From Streptomyces atratus (GTDB lineage Bacteria; Actinomycetota; Actinomycetes; Streptomycetales; Streptomycetaceae): a stretch of DNA of 50,410 bases. The first letter of the stretch is position 1. Each line of letters begins with the position of its first letter. Made by a program: the position numbers and the translations under genes. The stretch is from NCBI RefSeq assembly GCF_900119365.1, contig NZ_FPJO01000040.1, forward strand, positions 1 to 50,410, given 5' to 3'. Of the stretch, positions 7,937-17,330 are shown piece by piece. A model generated the notes under the pieces. It saw only the letters and a list, made by a program, of their open reading frames with translations, did no database searches and was not told the DNA's origin.

Positions 7937-10146
7937 TTGGCGGCGTCGTCCTTCTTCTCGTCTTCTTCACCCTCGATGACCGGGATCAGGGAGAGCTTGC
8001 CGCGGGAGTCGATCTCGGCGATCTCGACCTGGACCTTGGCACCGACACCGAGCACGTCCTCGACGTTCTCCACGCGCTTGCCACCGGCGAGCTTGCGGAT
8101 CTGCGAGATGTGCAGCAGGCCGTCCTTGCCCGGCATCAGGGACACGAACGCACCGAAGGTGGTGGTCTTGACGACCGTACCCAGGTAGCGCTCGCCGACC
8201 TCCGGCATGGTCGGGTTGGCGATCGAGTTGATCGTGGCGCGGGCGGCCTCGGCGGCCGGTCCGTCGGCGGCACCGATGTAGATGGTGCCGTCGTCCTCGA
8301 TCGTGATGTCGGCGCCGGTGTCCTCCTGGATCTGGTTGATCATCTTGCCCTTGGGGCCGATGACCTCACCGATCTTGTCCACCGGGATCTTGACGGTGAT
8401 GATCCGCGGGGCGTTCGGGGACATCTCGTCCGGGACGTCGATGGCCTCGTTCATCACGTCGAGGATGTGGAGGCGGGCGTCGCGGGCCTGCTTCAGCGCG
8501 GCGGCCAGGACCGAGGCGGGGATGCCGTCGAGCTTGGTGTCGAGCTGGAGCGCGGTGACGAACTGCTTCGTACCGGCGACCTTGAAGTCCATGTCACCGA
8601 AGGCGTCCTCCGCACCGAGGATGTCGGTGAGGGCGACGTAGTGGGTCTTGCCGTCGATCTCCTGGGAGATCAGGCCCATGGCGATACCGGCGACGGCGGC
8701 CTTGAGCGGCACACCGGCGTTCAGCAGCGACATGGTGGAGGCGCAGACCGAGCCCATGGACGTCGAGCCGTTGGAGCCCAGCGCCTCGGAGACCTGGCGG
8801 ATCGCGTAGGGGAACTCCTCGCGCGTCGGCAGCACCGGCACGATGGCGCGCTCGGCGAGCGCTCCGTGGCCGATCTCGCGGCGCTTGGGCGAGCCCACGC
8901 GGCCGGTCTCACCGACGGAGTACGGCGGGAAGTTGTAGTTGTGCATGTAGCGCTTGCGGGTCACCGGGGAGAGGGTGTCCAGCTGCTGCTCCATGCGGAG
9001 CATGTTGAGGGTGGTGACGCCCAGGATCTGGGTCTCGCCACGCTCGAACAGCGCCGAGCCGTGCACCCGCGGGATGGCCTCGACCTCGGCGGCGAGCGTA
9101 CGGATGTCCGTGACGCCGCGGCCGTCGATGCGGACCTTGTCCTTGATGACGCGCTCGCGGACCAGCTTCTTGGTCAGCGCGCGGTACGCGGCGGAGATCT
9201 CCTTCTCGCGGCCCTCGAAGGCCGGGAGGAGCTTCTCGGCGGCGATCTCCTTGACGCGGTCCAGCTCGGCCTCGCGGTCCTGCTTGCCGGCGATGGTGAG
9301 CGCCTGGGCCAGCTCGGACGTCACGGCGGCGGCGAGCGCCTCGAAGACGTCGTCCTGGTAGTCCAGGAAGACCGGGAAGTCGCCGGTGGGCTTGGCGGCC
9401 TTGGCGGCGAGGTCCGACTGGGCCTTGCAGAGGACCTTGATGAAGGGCTTCGCGGCTTCCAGACCGGCGGCGACGACCTCCTCGGTGGGGGCCTCGGCGC
9501 CGTCCTTGACGAGCTGGATGGTCTTCTCGGTGGCCTCGGCCTCGACCATCATGATCGCGACGTCGCCGTCCTCCAGGACGCGACCGGCGACGACCATGTC
9601 GAAGACGGCGTCCTCGAGCTCGGTGTGCGTCGGGAAGGCGACCCACTGGCCCTTGATCAGGGCGACACGGGTGCCGCCGACCGGGCCGGAGAAGGGCAGG
9701 CCGGCCAGCTGCGTGGAGCAGGAGGCGGCGTTGATCGCGACCACGTCGTACAGGTGGTCGGGGTTGAGCGCCATGATCGTCTCGACGATCTGGATCTCGT
9801 TGCGCAGGCCCTTCTTGAAGGAGGGGCGCAGCGGGCGGTCGATCAGGCGGCAGGTGAGGATCGCGTCCTCGGAGGGCCGGCCCTCACGACGGAAGAAGGA
9901 GCCGGGGATCTTGCCGGCGGCGTACTGCCGCTCCTCGACGTCCACCGTGAGGGGGAAGAAGTCGAGCTGGTCCTTGGGCTTCTTGGAAGCGGTGGTGGCC
10001 GACAGCACCATGGTGTCGTCGTCCAGGTACGCAACGGCGGAGCCGGCGGCCTGCTTGGCCAGGCGGCCCGTCTCGAAGCGGATGGTGCGGGTGCCGAAGG
10101 TTCCGTTGTCGATAACGGCCTCGGCGTAGTGGGTCTCGTTCTCCAC
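7933..10146 (-). CDS. pnp: Polyribonucleotide nucleotidyltransferase (PNPase)
   Basis: Phosphorolytic 3'-to-5' exoribonuclease and RNA 3'-tailing enzyme; Streptomyces PNPase was also described as guanosine pentaphosphate synthetase I. The 737-residue protein has two RNase PH cores (the second with the DILGAEDAFGDMDFK catalytic segment), a KH domain at about 590-640 (IGEVIGPKGKMINQI) and an S1 domain at about 660-730. I chose the GTG at 10146, preceded by GGAG at nine bases. It gives the (V/M)ENETHYAEAV N-terminus known in the genus, although the frame is open further upstream. It lies downstream of rpsO across a hairpin and is coupled to the M16 gene. Confidence 0.97.
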   Translation of the reverse strand: MENETHYAEAVIDNGTFGTRTIRFETGRLAKQAAGSAVAYLDDDTMVLSATTASKKPKDQLDFFPLTVDVEERQYAAGKIPGSFFRREGRPSEDAILTCRLIDRPLRPSFKKGLRNEIQIVETIMALNPDHLYDVVAINAASCSTQLAGLPFSGPVGGTRVALIKGQWVAFPTHTELEDAVFDMVVAGRVLEDGDVAIMMVEAEATEKTIQLVKDGAEAPTEEVVAAGLEAAKPFIKVLCKAQSDLAAKAAKPTGDFPVFLDYQDDVFEALAAAVTSELAQALTIAGKQDREAELDRVKEIAAEKLLPAFEGREKEISAAYRALTKKLVRERVIKDKVRIDGRGVTDIRTLAAEVEAIPRVHGSALFERGETQILGVTTLNMLRMEQQLDTLSPVTRKRYMHNYNFPPYSVGETGRVGSPKRREIGHGALAERAIVPVLPTREEFPYAIRQVSEALGSNGSTSMGSVCASTMSLLNAGVPLKAAVAGIAMGLISQEIDGKTHYVALTDILGAEDAFGDMDFKVAGTKQFVTALQLDTKLDGIPASVLAAALKQARDARLHILDVMNEAIDVPDEMSPNAPRIITVKIPVDKIGEVIGPKGKMINQIQEDTGADITIEDDGTIYIGAADGPAAEAARATINSIANPTMPEVGERYLGTVVKTTTFGAFVSLMPGKDGLLHISQIRKLAGGKRVENVEDVLGVGAKVQVEIAEIDSRGKLSLIPVIEGEEDEKKDDAAK

Positions 10147-10481
10147 TAGCGTTTTCTCCGATACATAGCGTCTTCGCGCCCCCACGCCCGTGTGGCGGGG
10201 GACGGTAGCGGAGAAGCCCTCCATCGGCGGGCCGGTCTTCGATCGAAGCACCCGGGTCGATGAGTCCGGGGGCCACTACCGAGGACCGGCGGCGGGGAGG
10301 TCTGCTTCTCGCTCGTCTGTCGGTCGTTCTCCGACCAGGTTACTGAGATTCGGTTCTGCTTGGCATTCCGGCCGTGCGGGCGGGCCCGTCACATCCCGTA
10401 CATGCGCGCGTACGCACCATCGTACGTACAGCAAAGGGAGCGGCCCCCCTCAGTGGTGGGAACCGCTCCCTTCACGGCGAA
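10147..10481 (-). promoter_or_regulatory. rpsO-pnp intergenic region
   Basis: There is no gene in these 335 bases. Reading in the minus direction it holds the rpsO hairpin (10472-10434), a run of alternating CGTACG-type sequence (about 10430-10395), a small GGTCG/CGACC hairpin (about 10340-10325), and a bulged CCCCCGCC/GGCGTGGGGG hairpin just before the pnp ribosome site (about 10203-10179). In S. coelicolor pnp is transcribed both by read-through from rpsO and from an intergenic promoter, with RNase III cleaving an intergenic stem (established for that species). The same arrangement is likely here. I could not pick a convincing -10/-35 pair. Confidence 0.55.
10434..10472 (-). terminator. rpsO terminator/attenuator hairpin
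   Basis: The arms 10434-10443 (AAGGGAGCGG) and 10463-10472 form a perfect 10-bp stem. It begins nine bases past the rpsO stop, with a 19-base loop and no long U tract. It probably acts as a partial terminator or RNase III site controlling read-through into pnp. Confidence 0.75.
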
Positions 10482-10772
10482 CTACTTGGCGCCGCCGGCC
10501 GCACCGCGGCGGATGCCGAGGCGGTCGACCAGGGCACGGAAGCGCTGGATGTCCTTCTTGGCCAGGTACTGAAGGAGGCGGCGACGCTGGCCGACCAGGA
10601 TCAGCAGACCACGACGGGAGTGGTGGTCGTGCTTGTGCGTCTTGAGGTGCTCCGTCAGGTCCGAGATCCGGCGGGAGAGCATCGCGACCTGGACCTCGGG
10701 GGATCCGGTGTCACCCTCCTTCTGGGCGAACTCGGACATGATCTGCTTCTTCGTAGCGGCGTCGAGCGGCAC
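10482..10772 (-). CDS. rpsO: 30S ribosomal protein S15
   Basis: Primary 16S-binding protein of the small subunit platform. It has 96 residues, the family's usual length. The signatures GSPEVQVAMLSRRI, LTEHLKTHKHDHHSRRGLL and QRRRLLQYL are all present. The frame is open upstream, but the GTG at 10772 has AGGAG six bases before it and gives the expected N-terminus (V/M)PLDAATKKQI. It heads the rpsO-pnp pair. The leader contains a hairpin that could serve S15 autoregulation, which is known in other bacteria. Confidence 0.97.
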   Translation of the reverse strand: MPLDAATKKQIMSEFAQKEGDTGSPEVQVAMLSRRISDLTEHLKTHKHDHHSRRGLLILVGQRRRLLQYLAKKDIQRFRALVDRLGIRRGAAGGAK

Positions 10773-10808
10773 GCGTACTCCTCTTGATGTTCGATGCGCC
10801 CACGAGTG

Positions 10809-10830
10809 CCCCTGGTCTGGATCGCAGGGG
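10809..10830 (-). promoter_or_regulatory. Hairpin in the rpsO 5' leader
   Basis: CCCCTG (10809-10814) and CAGGGG (10825-10830) form a 6-bp stem with a 10-base loop, about 35 bases before the rpsO start. S15 represses its own mRNA through leader structures in several bacteria; whether this one binds S15 is unknown. Confidence 0.35.
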
Positions 10831-10933
10831 AGCTTCCATGACTCGGAGGCGAAGGTCCGATGAGCGCAGCTCCCAGAATGATCCGGGAGGGCGTACACAA
10901 ACGGCCGTCACACAGCGTACCAGCCCCCGCGGC

Positions 10934-12415
10934 TCAGCTCGTCAGGGCCCTTGCCCTGGTGAAGACGTCCAGTACCGCCAGGCAGAGCGGGACCAGCGAG
11001 AGCAGGACGGCACTCTCGGTCAGGTCGAGCAGCCGGCCCCAGAACGGGGAGAGGCCCTTGCGCGGAATGATCAGGCCGATCGCGGTGAGCAGCGCGGCCC
11101 CGGCGGCGACGGCCGCGGAGAGCCAGATCGTCCGGATGTCCAGGGAGCTGCGGTCCCCGTACCTGACCAGGTCGAAGAGCAGGTCGGTCGGCGGGTTCAG
11201 GGAGAGGCCGAGGACCAGCAGGGCGACTGTGCCGATGCCCGCCACCAGTACGCAGGCGACCTGCGAGGTGTACCGGAACAGGCGGGCGCGCAGCAGCATC
11301 GCGAGTCCGGCGGCCAGGGCCAGGAGCTGGCCCCAGACGTTGTCCGAGAAGCCGAGCACGGCCCCGCACCCGACGACGACCGCCGCGCAGCCCCCGACCA
11401 GGCCGAGCAGCATCTCGTGGCCCCGGCGGGCCTGGGCCGCGATGCGCTCGGCGTCGACGGGGGTGCCCTGGGCGGAGGGCTCGGCGTACGGGTCGGCGAG
11501 GCTGTCGTCGTAGCCGCCGGGGGCGGTGCGCGGCGACGCGTAGCCGATGGGCAGCCGGGCGAAGCGGGCGGAGAGGCCGGGCAGGAAGGCGACCAGGCCG
11601 AGGGCGACCGGGGCGCAGACGGCGGCCGTCTGCGTGGCCGACGCCTCGGTGAGGATGGCGACGAAGGTGGCCAGGGTGCCGACGGTGGCGAGGAAGGTGG
11701 CCGCGACGAACGGGGCGTCGCCGCTCGGGGTGAGGGCGACCAGGGCGACCGAGGCGATCAGGACGACGACGCACCCGAGCAGGAACTGGAGCCTGCCGGG
11801 GCCCTGGCCGGCGTCCGGGCCGATGATGCCGGAGCCGGCGATGAGTACGAGGGGCAGTGCGCCGAGGCCGAGGGCGACGGCGGTGGAGCGGTCGGCGTAG
11901 ACCCGGGCGCGCACCCCCGCGAACGCGGTCAGCAGCAGCCCGGCGGAGCCCGCGATGATGCCGGGCAGGCTGTGCATGTCGTGCCTGACCGGGTCGGCGA
12001 ACCAGAGCACGAAGCCCATCAGCACGAGCAGCAGCACACCGCCGACCAGGCCCGCGCCGCGCAGCAGTTCGTCGCTCCACAGGTGGCGGTCGCGGGTGAC
12101 GGCCGAGGCGACGGCGTCGGAGACGTCGTCGAAGACGGCGGGCGGCAGGGACTGGGCGAAGGGGCGCAGGCTGAGGAGTTCGCCGTCGAGGACCTGCTGG
12201 GCGGCGAGGGTGCGCGCCCCGTCGAGGACCGTGCCGTCACGTCGTACGAGGTGGTATCCGGTGGGGGTTCCGGCTGCCTGGGTCTGGCCGGTGAGACGGA
12301 GGATCTCCGGGTAGACGTCCGCGACGGCGATGTCCTCCGGCAGGGCCACATCGATCCGGCTGTCGGGCGCCACCACGGTCACCCGGCAGAAGCCCGTCGC
12401 TGCAGTCGAACTCAC
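10934..12415 (-). CDS. eccD: Type VII secretion integral membrane protein EccD
   Basis: A 493-residue inner-membrane channel component of the ESX translocon. The N-terminal ~90 residues form the ubiquitin-like (YukD) domain (CRVTVVAPDSRIDVALPEDI). After a cytoplasmic linker come about eleven hydrophobic helices from residue 120 to the C-terminus, broken by a hydrophilic loop at about 300-335. This is the EccD architecture. The ATG at 12415 faces the eccC start across 186 bases, so the two are divergently transcribed. The stop is 161 bases upstream of rpsO. Confidence 0.93.
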   Translation of the reverse strand: MSSTAATGFCRVTVVAPDSRIDVALPEDIAVADVYPEILRLTGQTQAAGTPTGYHLVRRDGTVLDGARTLAAQQVLDGELLSLRPFAQSLPPAVFDDVSDAVASAVTRDRHLWSDELLRGAGLVGGVLLLVLMGFVLWFADPVRHDMHSLPGIIAGSAGLLLTAFAGVRARVYADRSTAVALGLGALPLVLIAGSGIIGPDAGQGPGRLQFLLGCVVVLIASVALVALTPSGDAPFVAATFLATVGTLATFVAILTEASATQTAAVCAPVALGLVAFLPGLSARFARLPIGYASPRTAPGGYDDSLADPYAEPSAQGTPVDAERIAAQARRGHEMLLGLVGGCAAVVVGCGAVLGFSDNVWGQLLALAAGLAMLLRARLFRYTSQVACVLVAGIGTVALLVLGLSLNPPTDLLFDLVRYGDRSSLDIRTIWLSAAVAAGAALLTAIGLIIPRKGLSPFWGRLLDLTESAVLLSLVPLCLAVLDVFTRARALTS

Positions 12416-12601
12416 GTGTCTGGTCCCCCTGATTCGCGGTTGCGCACGGTGCGCGCGCCACCCTACCGGGAGGGGGGCAGGTCATCTGCAAGTAGGATCG
12501 CCGTCGCGCGGAGTGACGTCCGCGAGCAATGGCAGCCACGGGGGCTTCGGTGCGCATTCGGCCGGTCTTGTGCCCGTCCGTACCGAGGGATTGGTGTTTC
12601 G

Positions 12602-15600
12602 GTGAGCCAGATCGTCGTGAAGCGACCTCCGAGGGCACTGCCACCGGAAGTCCCCGCTGACGAGTTGACGTTGGAGTCCCCTCCGGAACTGCCCCGCGGG
12701 CAGCAGGAGGGCATGCTGATGCAGATCCTGCCGGTGCTCGGCATGGGGTCGTCGGTGGTCTTCTTCTTCTCGCCGCAGGCACCTCCGTTCATGCGGATCA
12801 TGGGTGTGCTGATGCTGGTCTCGACCGTCGGGATGGTGGTCGCGCAGCTGGTCCGCTACCGCCGCGGTACGCAGGGGCAAATGGCCGATGTCCGGCGCGA
12901 CTACCTCAAGTACCTGGCGCAGACCCGGCGTACGGTGCGCCGGACGGCGCGTACCCAGCGGGATGTGCAGCTGTATCTGCAGCCGGCCCCGGAGCAGTTG
13001 TGGTCGGTGGTCGCCGAGGGCAGCCGGGTGTGGGAACGGCGCGTCGGTGACAAGGACTTCGGGCAGGTCCGGGTGGGACTCGGGGCGCAGCAGCTGGCTA
13101 CTCCGCTGATCGCTCCCGACACCGCTCCGGTGGACGAACTGGAGCCGATGTGCGCGGGTGCGATGCAGCGGTTCCTCGCCGTGCACGGGTCGTTGGACGG
13201 GCTGCCGATGGCCGTGTCGATGCGGGCGTTCTACCACGTGACGGTCTCCGGCCGGCCGGAGGAGGTGCAGTCGGCCGCGCGGGCGCTGGTCGCCCAGCTC
13301 GTGACGCTGCACTCCCCCGAGGACCTGATGGTCGCCGTGGTGGCGGCGCGGGGTGCGGTGGAACGCTGGGACTGGACGAAGTGGCTGCCGCATATGCAGC
13401 TGCCGGGTCAGGTCGACGGGGCCGGTACGAAGCGGCTGTTCGGGGACGACCTGGGGGAGCTGGAGCAGTTGCTGGCGGGCCGGCTGGAGGGGCGGCCGCG
13501 GTTCGGCCGGGAGAGCCAGCCGCTGCTGGACCAGCCGCACATCGTGGTGGTGCTGGACGGTGGGATGGTGCCGCCCGACTCGCTGTTCGCGGCGGCCGAG
13601 GGCATCCAGGGCGTGACGATCGTCGAGGTGGTGCCGGGCGAGCTCGACGAGCCGCGCGGCTCCCTGTCGGTGGTGGTGCGGCCGGGGCTGCTGCGGCTGG
13701 AGTCGGGTGCGGGGATGGCGTACGAGGGTGTGCCGGACGGGATGTCGCTGCCCGCGGCCGAGGCGCTGGCGCGGCAGCTGGCACCGCTCCGGATGGGCGG
13801 GGGCGACGACGACGAGCCGCTGCTGGCAAATCTGGACTTCACGGATCTGCTGAATCTGGGCGACGCGGCCTCGGTGGATGTGGCGCGGACCTGGCGGCCG
13901 CGGTCGGTCTCCGAGCGGCTGCGGGTGCCGATCGGGATCGGCGAGGACGGTCAGCCGGTGATGCTGGACTTGAAGGAGGCCGCGCAGGACGGCATGGGTC
14001 CGCACGGGCTGTGTGTCGGTGCCACGGGTTCCGGCAAGTCCGAGCTGCTGCGGACGCTGGTGCTGGGGCTCGCGGTCACGCACTCCTCGGAGACGCTGAA
14101 CTTCGTGCTCGCGGACTTCAAGGGCGGGGCGACCTTCGCCGGGATGTCGCACATGCCGCATGTCGCGGCCGTCATCACCAACCTCGCGGACGACCTGACA
14201 CTGGTCGACCGCATGGGGGACGCGATCCGCGGTGAGCTCCAGCGCCGGCAGGAGCTGCTGCGCTCGGCCGGGAACTACGCCAACATCCACGACTACGAGA
14301 AGGCACGGGCGGCGGGTGCGGCGCTGGAGCCGCTGGCCTCGCTGGTTCTGGTCATCGACGAGTTCTCCGAACTCCTCACCGCCAAGCCCGACTTCATCGA
14401 CATGTTCATCCAGATCGGCCGGATCGGGCGTTCGCTGGGTGTGCATCTGCTGCTGGCCTCGCAGCGTCTGGAGGAGGGCAAGCTGCGCGGTCTCGACACC
14501 TATCTCTCGTACCGGATCGGGCTGCGGACCTTCTCCGCCGCCGAGTCGCGTACGGCGCTCGGTGTGCCGGACGCGTACCACCTGCCATCGGTGCCCGGTT
14601 CCGGCTATCTGAAGTTCGGTACGGACGAGATGACCCGGTTCAAGGCGGCCTATGTGTCGGGGACGTACCGTACGGGCGGCCCGGAACTGCCGGTGGGGGC
14701 GCTGCCGATCGAGCGGCGTCCCGCGCTGTTCAGCGCCCTTGAGGTGCCGGTGGTGTACGCGGCGCCCGACCCGGCGCATCTGGTGGCCGCCCGGGCCGGC
14801 GCGGACGACGACGCGCTCGCCGACACGGTGCTCGATGTGATCGTGCGCCGGCTGGAGGGGCAGGGGGTGCCCGCCCATCAGGTGTGGCTGCCGCCGCTGG
14901 ACCGGGCGCCGACGCTGGACCAGCTGCTGCCGGGGCTGGCGCCGACCGCCGAGCGGGGCTTCACGGCGACGGAGTACACCCGTCCGGGCGGACTGACCGT
15001 GCCGCTCGGGCTGATCGACAAGCCCTTCGAGCAGCGGCGCGAGGTGCTGTACCGGGACTTCTCGGGCGCGGCGGGCCACATGATGGTCGTCGGCGGTCCG
15101 CAGTCCGGCAAGTCGACGCTGGTGCGTACGCTCATCTCGTCGTTCGCCCTCACCCACACCCCGCACGAAGTGCAGTTCTACGGGCTGGACTTCGGCGGTG
15201 GCGGTCTGGTCTCGCTGGCGGATCTGCCGCATGTCGGCGGGATGGCCTCGCGGCTGGACCCGGAGCGGGTGCGGCGTACGGTCGCCGAGGTCGCGGGAGT
15301 GCTGAACCGGCGTGAGGAGTTCTTCCGCGCCCACTCCATCGATTCCATCGCCACCTACCGGCGCAGGCGCGCCCTGGGCGATCTGCCCGGCGAGCCCTGG
15401 GGCGATGTCTTCCTGGTGGTGGACGGCTGGGGCGGTTTCCGGTCCGAGTACGAGATGCTGGAGCAGGTCGTCACCGACATCGCCGCGCGCGGGCTCGGTT
15501 ACGGCATCCATGTCGTGATCACGGCCGCCCGTTACATGGAGGTGCGGGCCGCGCTGAAGGACCAGATGCTGGGCCGTCTTGAGCTGCGGCTCGGCGATGT

Positions 15601-16561
15601 CATGGACTCCGAGTTCGACCGGAAGGTCGCGGCCAATGTGCCGGCCGGTGTCCCCGGCCGGGGTCAAGTGGCGCAGAAACTGCACTTCATGGGCGCGCTG
15701 CCGCGTATCGACGGTTCCAGCAGCGCCACGGATCTCTCCGACGGCACGGCCGCGTTCGTCGCGGCGGTGAAGGCGAACTGGGCGGGGCCCGCCGCGCCGC
15801 CCGTGCGGCTGCTGCCGCGCAAGCTGCCGGCCGATCAGCTGCCGAAGGGCTTCGAGTTCCCGCAGCGGGGCATCGCGATCGGCATCGACGAGACCGATCT
15901 GGAGCCGGTGTTCGTCGACTTCGAGACCGATCCGTTCTTCCTGGTCTTCGGGGAGAGCGAGTCGGGCAAGACCAATCTGCTGCGGCTGATCGCGAAGCAG
16001 ATCTCGGAGCGCTACTCCCCCGACGAGGCGAAGCTCGTCGTCGGTGACTACCGGCGGGGGCTGCTTGGTGCGCTGCCGGAGGGCCATCTGCTGGAGTACG
16101 CGCCGATGGCGAGCTCGATGCAGATGCACATGGAGGCACTGGCGGGTGTCTTCGCGCGCCGGCAGCCGCCGACCGATGTCACTCCGCAGCAGCTGCGCGA
16201 CCGCAGTTGGTGGACCGGGCCGCAGATCTTCATCATCGTCGACGACTACGACCTGGTGGCGACGAACGCGGGCAATCCGCTGGCCCCGCTGGCGGAGTAC
16301 CTGCCGTTCGCCCGGGACACCGGGGTCCGCTTCGTCATCGCGCGGAACTCCGCCGGGGCCTCGCGGTCGATGTACGAGGCGTTCATGCAGCGCATCAAGG
16401 AGCTGGGCGCGCAGGGGGTCGTCCTTTCCGGTGACCCGGGCGAGGGCGATCTGATCGGTACGGTGCGCGGGCACGCGATGCCGCCGGGGCGCGGGTACTT
16501 CGCCTCGCGGCGCCGGGGGAACCCGCTGGTGCAGATCGGGCGGCTGCCGGAGCAGCGCTGA
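12602..16561 (+). CDS. eccC: Type VII secretion ATPase EccC (three FtsK/SpoIIIE domains)
   Basis: Motor ATPase of the ESX translocon, 1319 residues, with EccCa and EccCb fused in one chain. Two membrane helices at about 38-85 precede three FtsK/SpoIIIE domains. The Walker A motifs are GATGSGKS (473-480), GGPQSGKS (831-838) and GESESGKT (1117-1124). The matching Walker B segments are LVLVIDEF, VFLVVDGW and IFIIVDDY. Domain 1 keeps the canonical acidic DEF, whereas domains 2 and 3 lack a glutamate directly after the aspartate, as in substrate-regulated domains of other EccC proteins. The GTG at 12602 is chosen from the family N-terminus (SQIVVKRPPR). GAGG lies about 13 bases upstream, which is rather far. 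The frame is open far upstream, but that part overlaps eccD antisense. Confidence 0.95.
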   Translation: MSQIVVKRPPRALPPEVPADELTLESPPELPRGQQEGMLMQILPVLGMGSSVVFFFSPQAPPFMRIMGVLMLVSTVGMVVAQLVRYRRGTQGQMADVRRDYLKYLAQTRRTVRRTARTQRDVQLYLQPAPEQLWSVVAEGSRVWERRVGDKDFGQVRVGLGAQQLATPLIAPDTAPVDELEPMCAGAMQRFLAVHGSLDGLPMAVSMRAFYHVTVSGRPEEVQSAARALVAQLVTLHSPEDLMVAVVAARGAVERWDWTKWLPHMQLPGQVDGAGTKRLFGDDLGELEQLLAGRLEGRPRFGRESQPLLDQPHIVVVLDGGMVPPDSLFAAAEGIQGVTIVEVVPGELDEPRGSLSVVVRPGLLRLESGAGMAYEGVPDGMSLPAAEALARQLAPLRMGGGDDDEPLLANLDFTDLLNLGDAASVDVARTWRPRSVSERLRVPIGIGEDGQPVMLDLKEAAQDGMGPHGLCVGATGSGKSELLRTLVLGLAVTHSSETLNFVLADFKGGATFAGMSHMPHVAAVITNLADDLTLVDRMGDAIRGELQRRQELLRSAGNYANIHDYEKARAAGAALEPLASLVLVIDEFSELLTAKPDFIDMFIQIGRIGRSLGVHLLLASQRLEEGKLRGLDTYLSYRIGLRTFSAAESRTALGVPDAYHLPSVPGSGYLKFGTDEMTRFKAAYVSGTYRTGGPELPVGALPIERRPALFSALEVPVVYAAPDPAHLVAARAGADDDALADTVLDVIVRRLEGQGVPAHQVWLPPLDRAPTLDQLLPGLAPTAERGFTATEYTRPGGLTVPLGLIDKPFEQRREVLYRDFSGAAGHMMVVGGPQSGKSTLVRTLISSFALTHTPHEVQFYGLDFGGGGLVSLADLPHVGGMASRLDPERVRRTVAEVAGVLNRREEFFRAHSIDSIATYRRRRALGDLPGEPWGDVFLVVDGWGGFRSEYEMLEQVVTDIAARGLGYGIHVVITAARYMEVRAALKDQMLGRLELRLGDVMDSEFDRKVAANVPAGVPGRGQVAQKLHFMGALPRIDGSSSATDLSDGTAAFVAAVKANWAGPAAPPVRLLPRKLPADQLPKGFEFPQRGIAIGIDETDLEPVFVDFETDPFFLVFGESESGKTNLLRLIAKQISERYSPDEAKLVVGDYRRGLLGALPEGHLLEYAPMASSMQMHMEALAGVFARRQPPTDVTPQQLRDRSWWTGPQIFIIVDDYDLVATNAGNPLAPLAEYLPFARDTGVRFVIARNSAGASRSMYEAFMQRIKELGAQGVVLSGDPGEGDLIGTVRGHAMPPGRGYFASRRRGNPLVQIGRLPEQR

Positions 16562-16670
16562 TCCGGTGCGGTAGCACATGAGCGGCTGTCCGTACACCGG
16601 GACGGTGGGCGGCAGATAGTCTGCTGAAGGATCCGAGAAGCGTTCCGCCGCAGGAGAAGGAAGGCGCCCG

Positions 16671-16904
16671 ATGGGTACTCAGCAGGAGAAGGACGAGCTG
16701 TACGCACTCGACATCTCGGGGGTGGAGTGGCTGAGCGCGCCCGGCACCGAAGAGGCGGAGGAGCGCGTCGAGATCGCTCATCTGCCGGGCGGTGCGGTGG
16801 CGATGCGGTCCTCGCTGGATCCCGGGACGGTGCTGCGGTACACCGAGGCCGAGTGGCGGGCCTTCGTCCTGGGCGCGCGGGACGGCGAGTTCGACCTGAA
16901 GTAG
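16671..16904 (+). CDS. DUF397 domain protein
   Basis: A 77-residue protein that fits DUF397: a short beta-rich domain with VEWLSAPG, VEIAHLPGGAVAMRSS and a C-terminal YTEAEWRAFVLGARDGEFD. In Streptomyces these small proteins are usually encoded beside an XRE-family helix-turn-helix gene and some act in developmental regulation. No such partner is adjacent here. AAGGAAGG precedes the ATG. It lies between eccC and the convergent esx pair and ends at the perfect hairpin 16920-16955. A role in ESX regulation is a guess from position. Confidence 0.88.
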   Translation: MGTQQEKDELYALDISGVEWLSAPGTEEAEERVEIAHLPGGAVAMRSSLDPGTVLRYTEAEWRAFVLGARDGEFDLK

Positions 16905-16919
16905 ACGGTGCACATGAGG

Positions 16920-16955
16920 AAGGAGGGGCACGCTCGGGCGAGCGTGCCCCTCCTT
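16920..16955. terminator. 16-bp perfect bidirectional terminator hairpin
   Basis: The arms 16920-16935 (AAGGAGGGGCACGCTC) and 16940-16955 pair without a mismatch around a GGGC loop. It sits 15 bases after the DUF397 stop and 19 bases before the minus-strand esxA stop, so it serves both converging units. Confidence 0.88.
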
Positions 16956-16974
16956 GCCGTATGCGTGGCCGCGG

Positions 16975-17280
16975 TCAGTACGCCTCGGTGAAGCCGAGCG
17001 AGGCCTTGTGGTCGGTGGCGCGGTAGCTGTCCTTGCCGTTCTCGACGATCCTCGCGACCTGCTCCAGGCGGTCCTTCATGTGTTCCGCCCGGCCCTTGTA
17101 TTTGCCCTGCAGGCTCACGTACTTACCGTGGGCCTCACCGTCCCAGGTGTCGGTGACGACCTTGAGGGCGGCGTCCATCTCTTCGAGGTCCTTGACGATG
17201 TTCCTGGACACCGCGCGGATGCGGTTGGCCATCTCCTGGACGGTCTCGTACTTGACCTTGGTGTGCGGGTCGTGCCCCAT
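16975..17280 (-). CDS. esxA: WXG100 family type VII secretion substrate (EsxA-like)
   Basis: A 101-residue, signal-less helical-hairpin protein secreted by ESX systems as a dimer with its partner. The WxG turn is W46-D47-G48, between two amphipathic helices. The C-terminal tail contains YRATD, fitting the general T7SS export signal YxxxD/E. GAGGAG lies seven bases before the ATG at 17280. The gene follows the second WXG100 gene by 50 bases, forming a substrate pair. The A/B naming follows the usual order (esxB first) and is tentative. Confidence 0.92.
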   Translation of the reverse strand: MGHDPHTKVKYETVQEMANRIRAVSRNIVKDLEEMDAALKVVTDTWDGEAHGKYVSLQGKYKGRAEHMKDRLEQVARIVENGKDSYRATDHKASLGFTEAY

Positions 17281-17330
17281 GTGTCTTCTCCTCGGTGCTC
17301 GGCGGTGCGGAAGGGGTGGTGCGGCGCCGG

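Noticed and set aside
12482..16597. 1371-codon open frame antisense to eccC
   Set aside because: It mirrors the eccC reading frame; the His/Arg/Gln-rich product has no recognisable domain.
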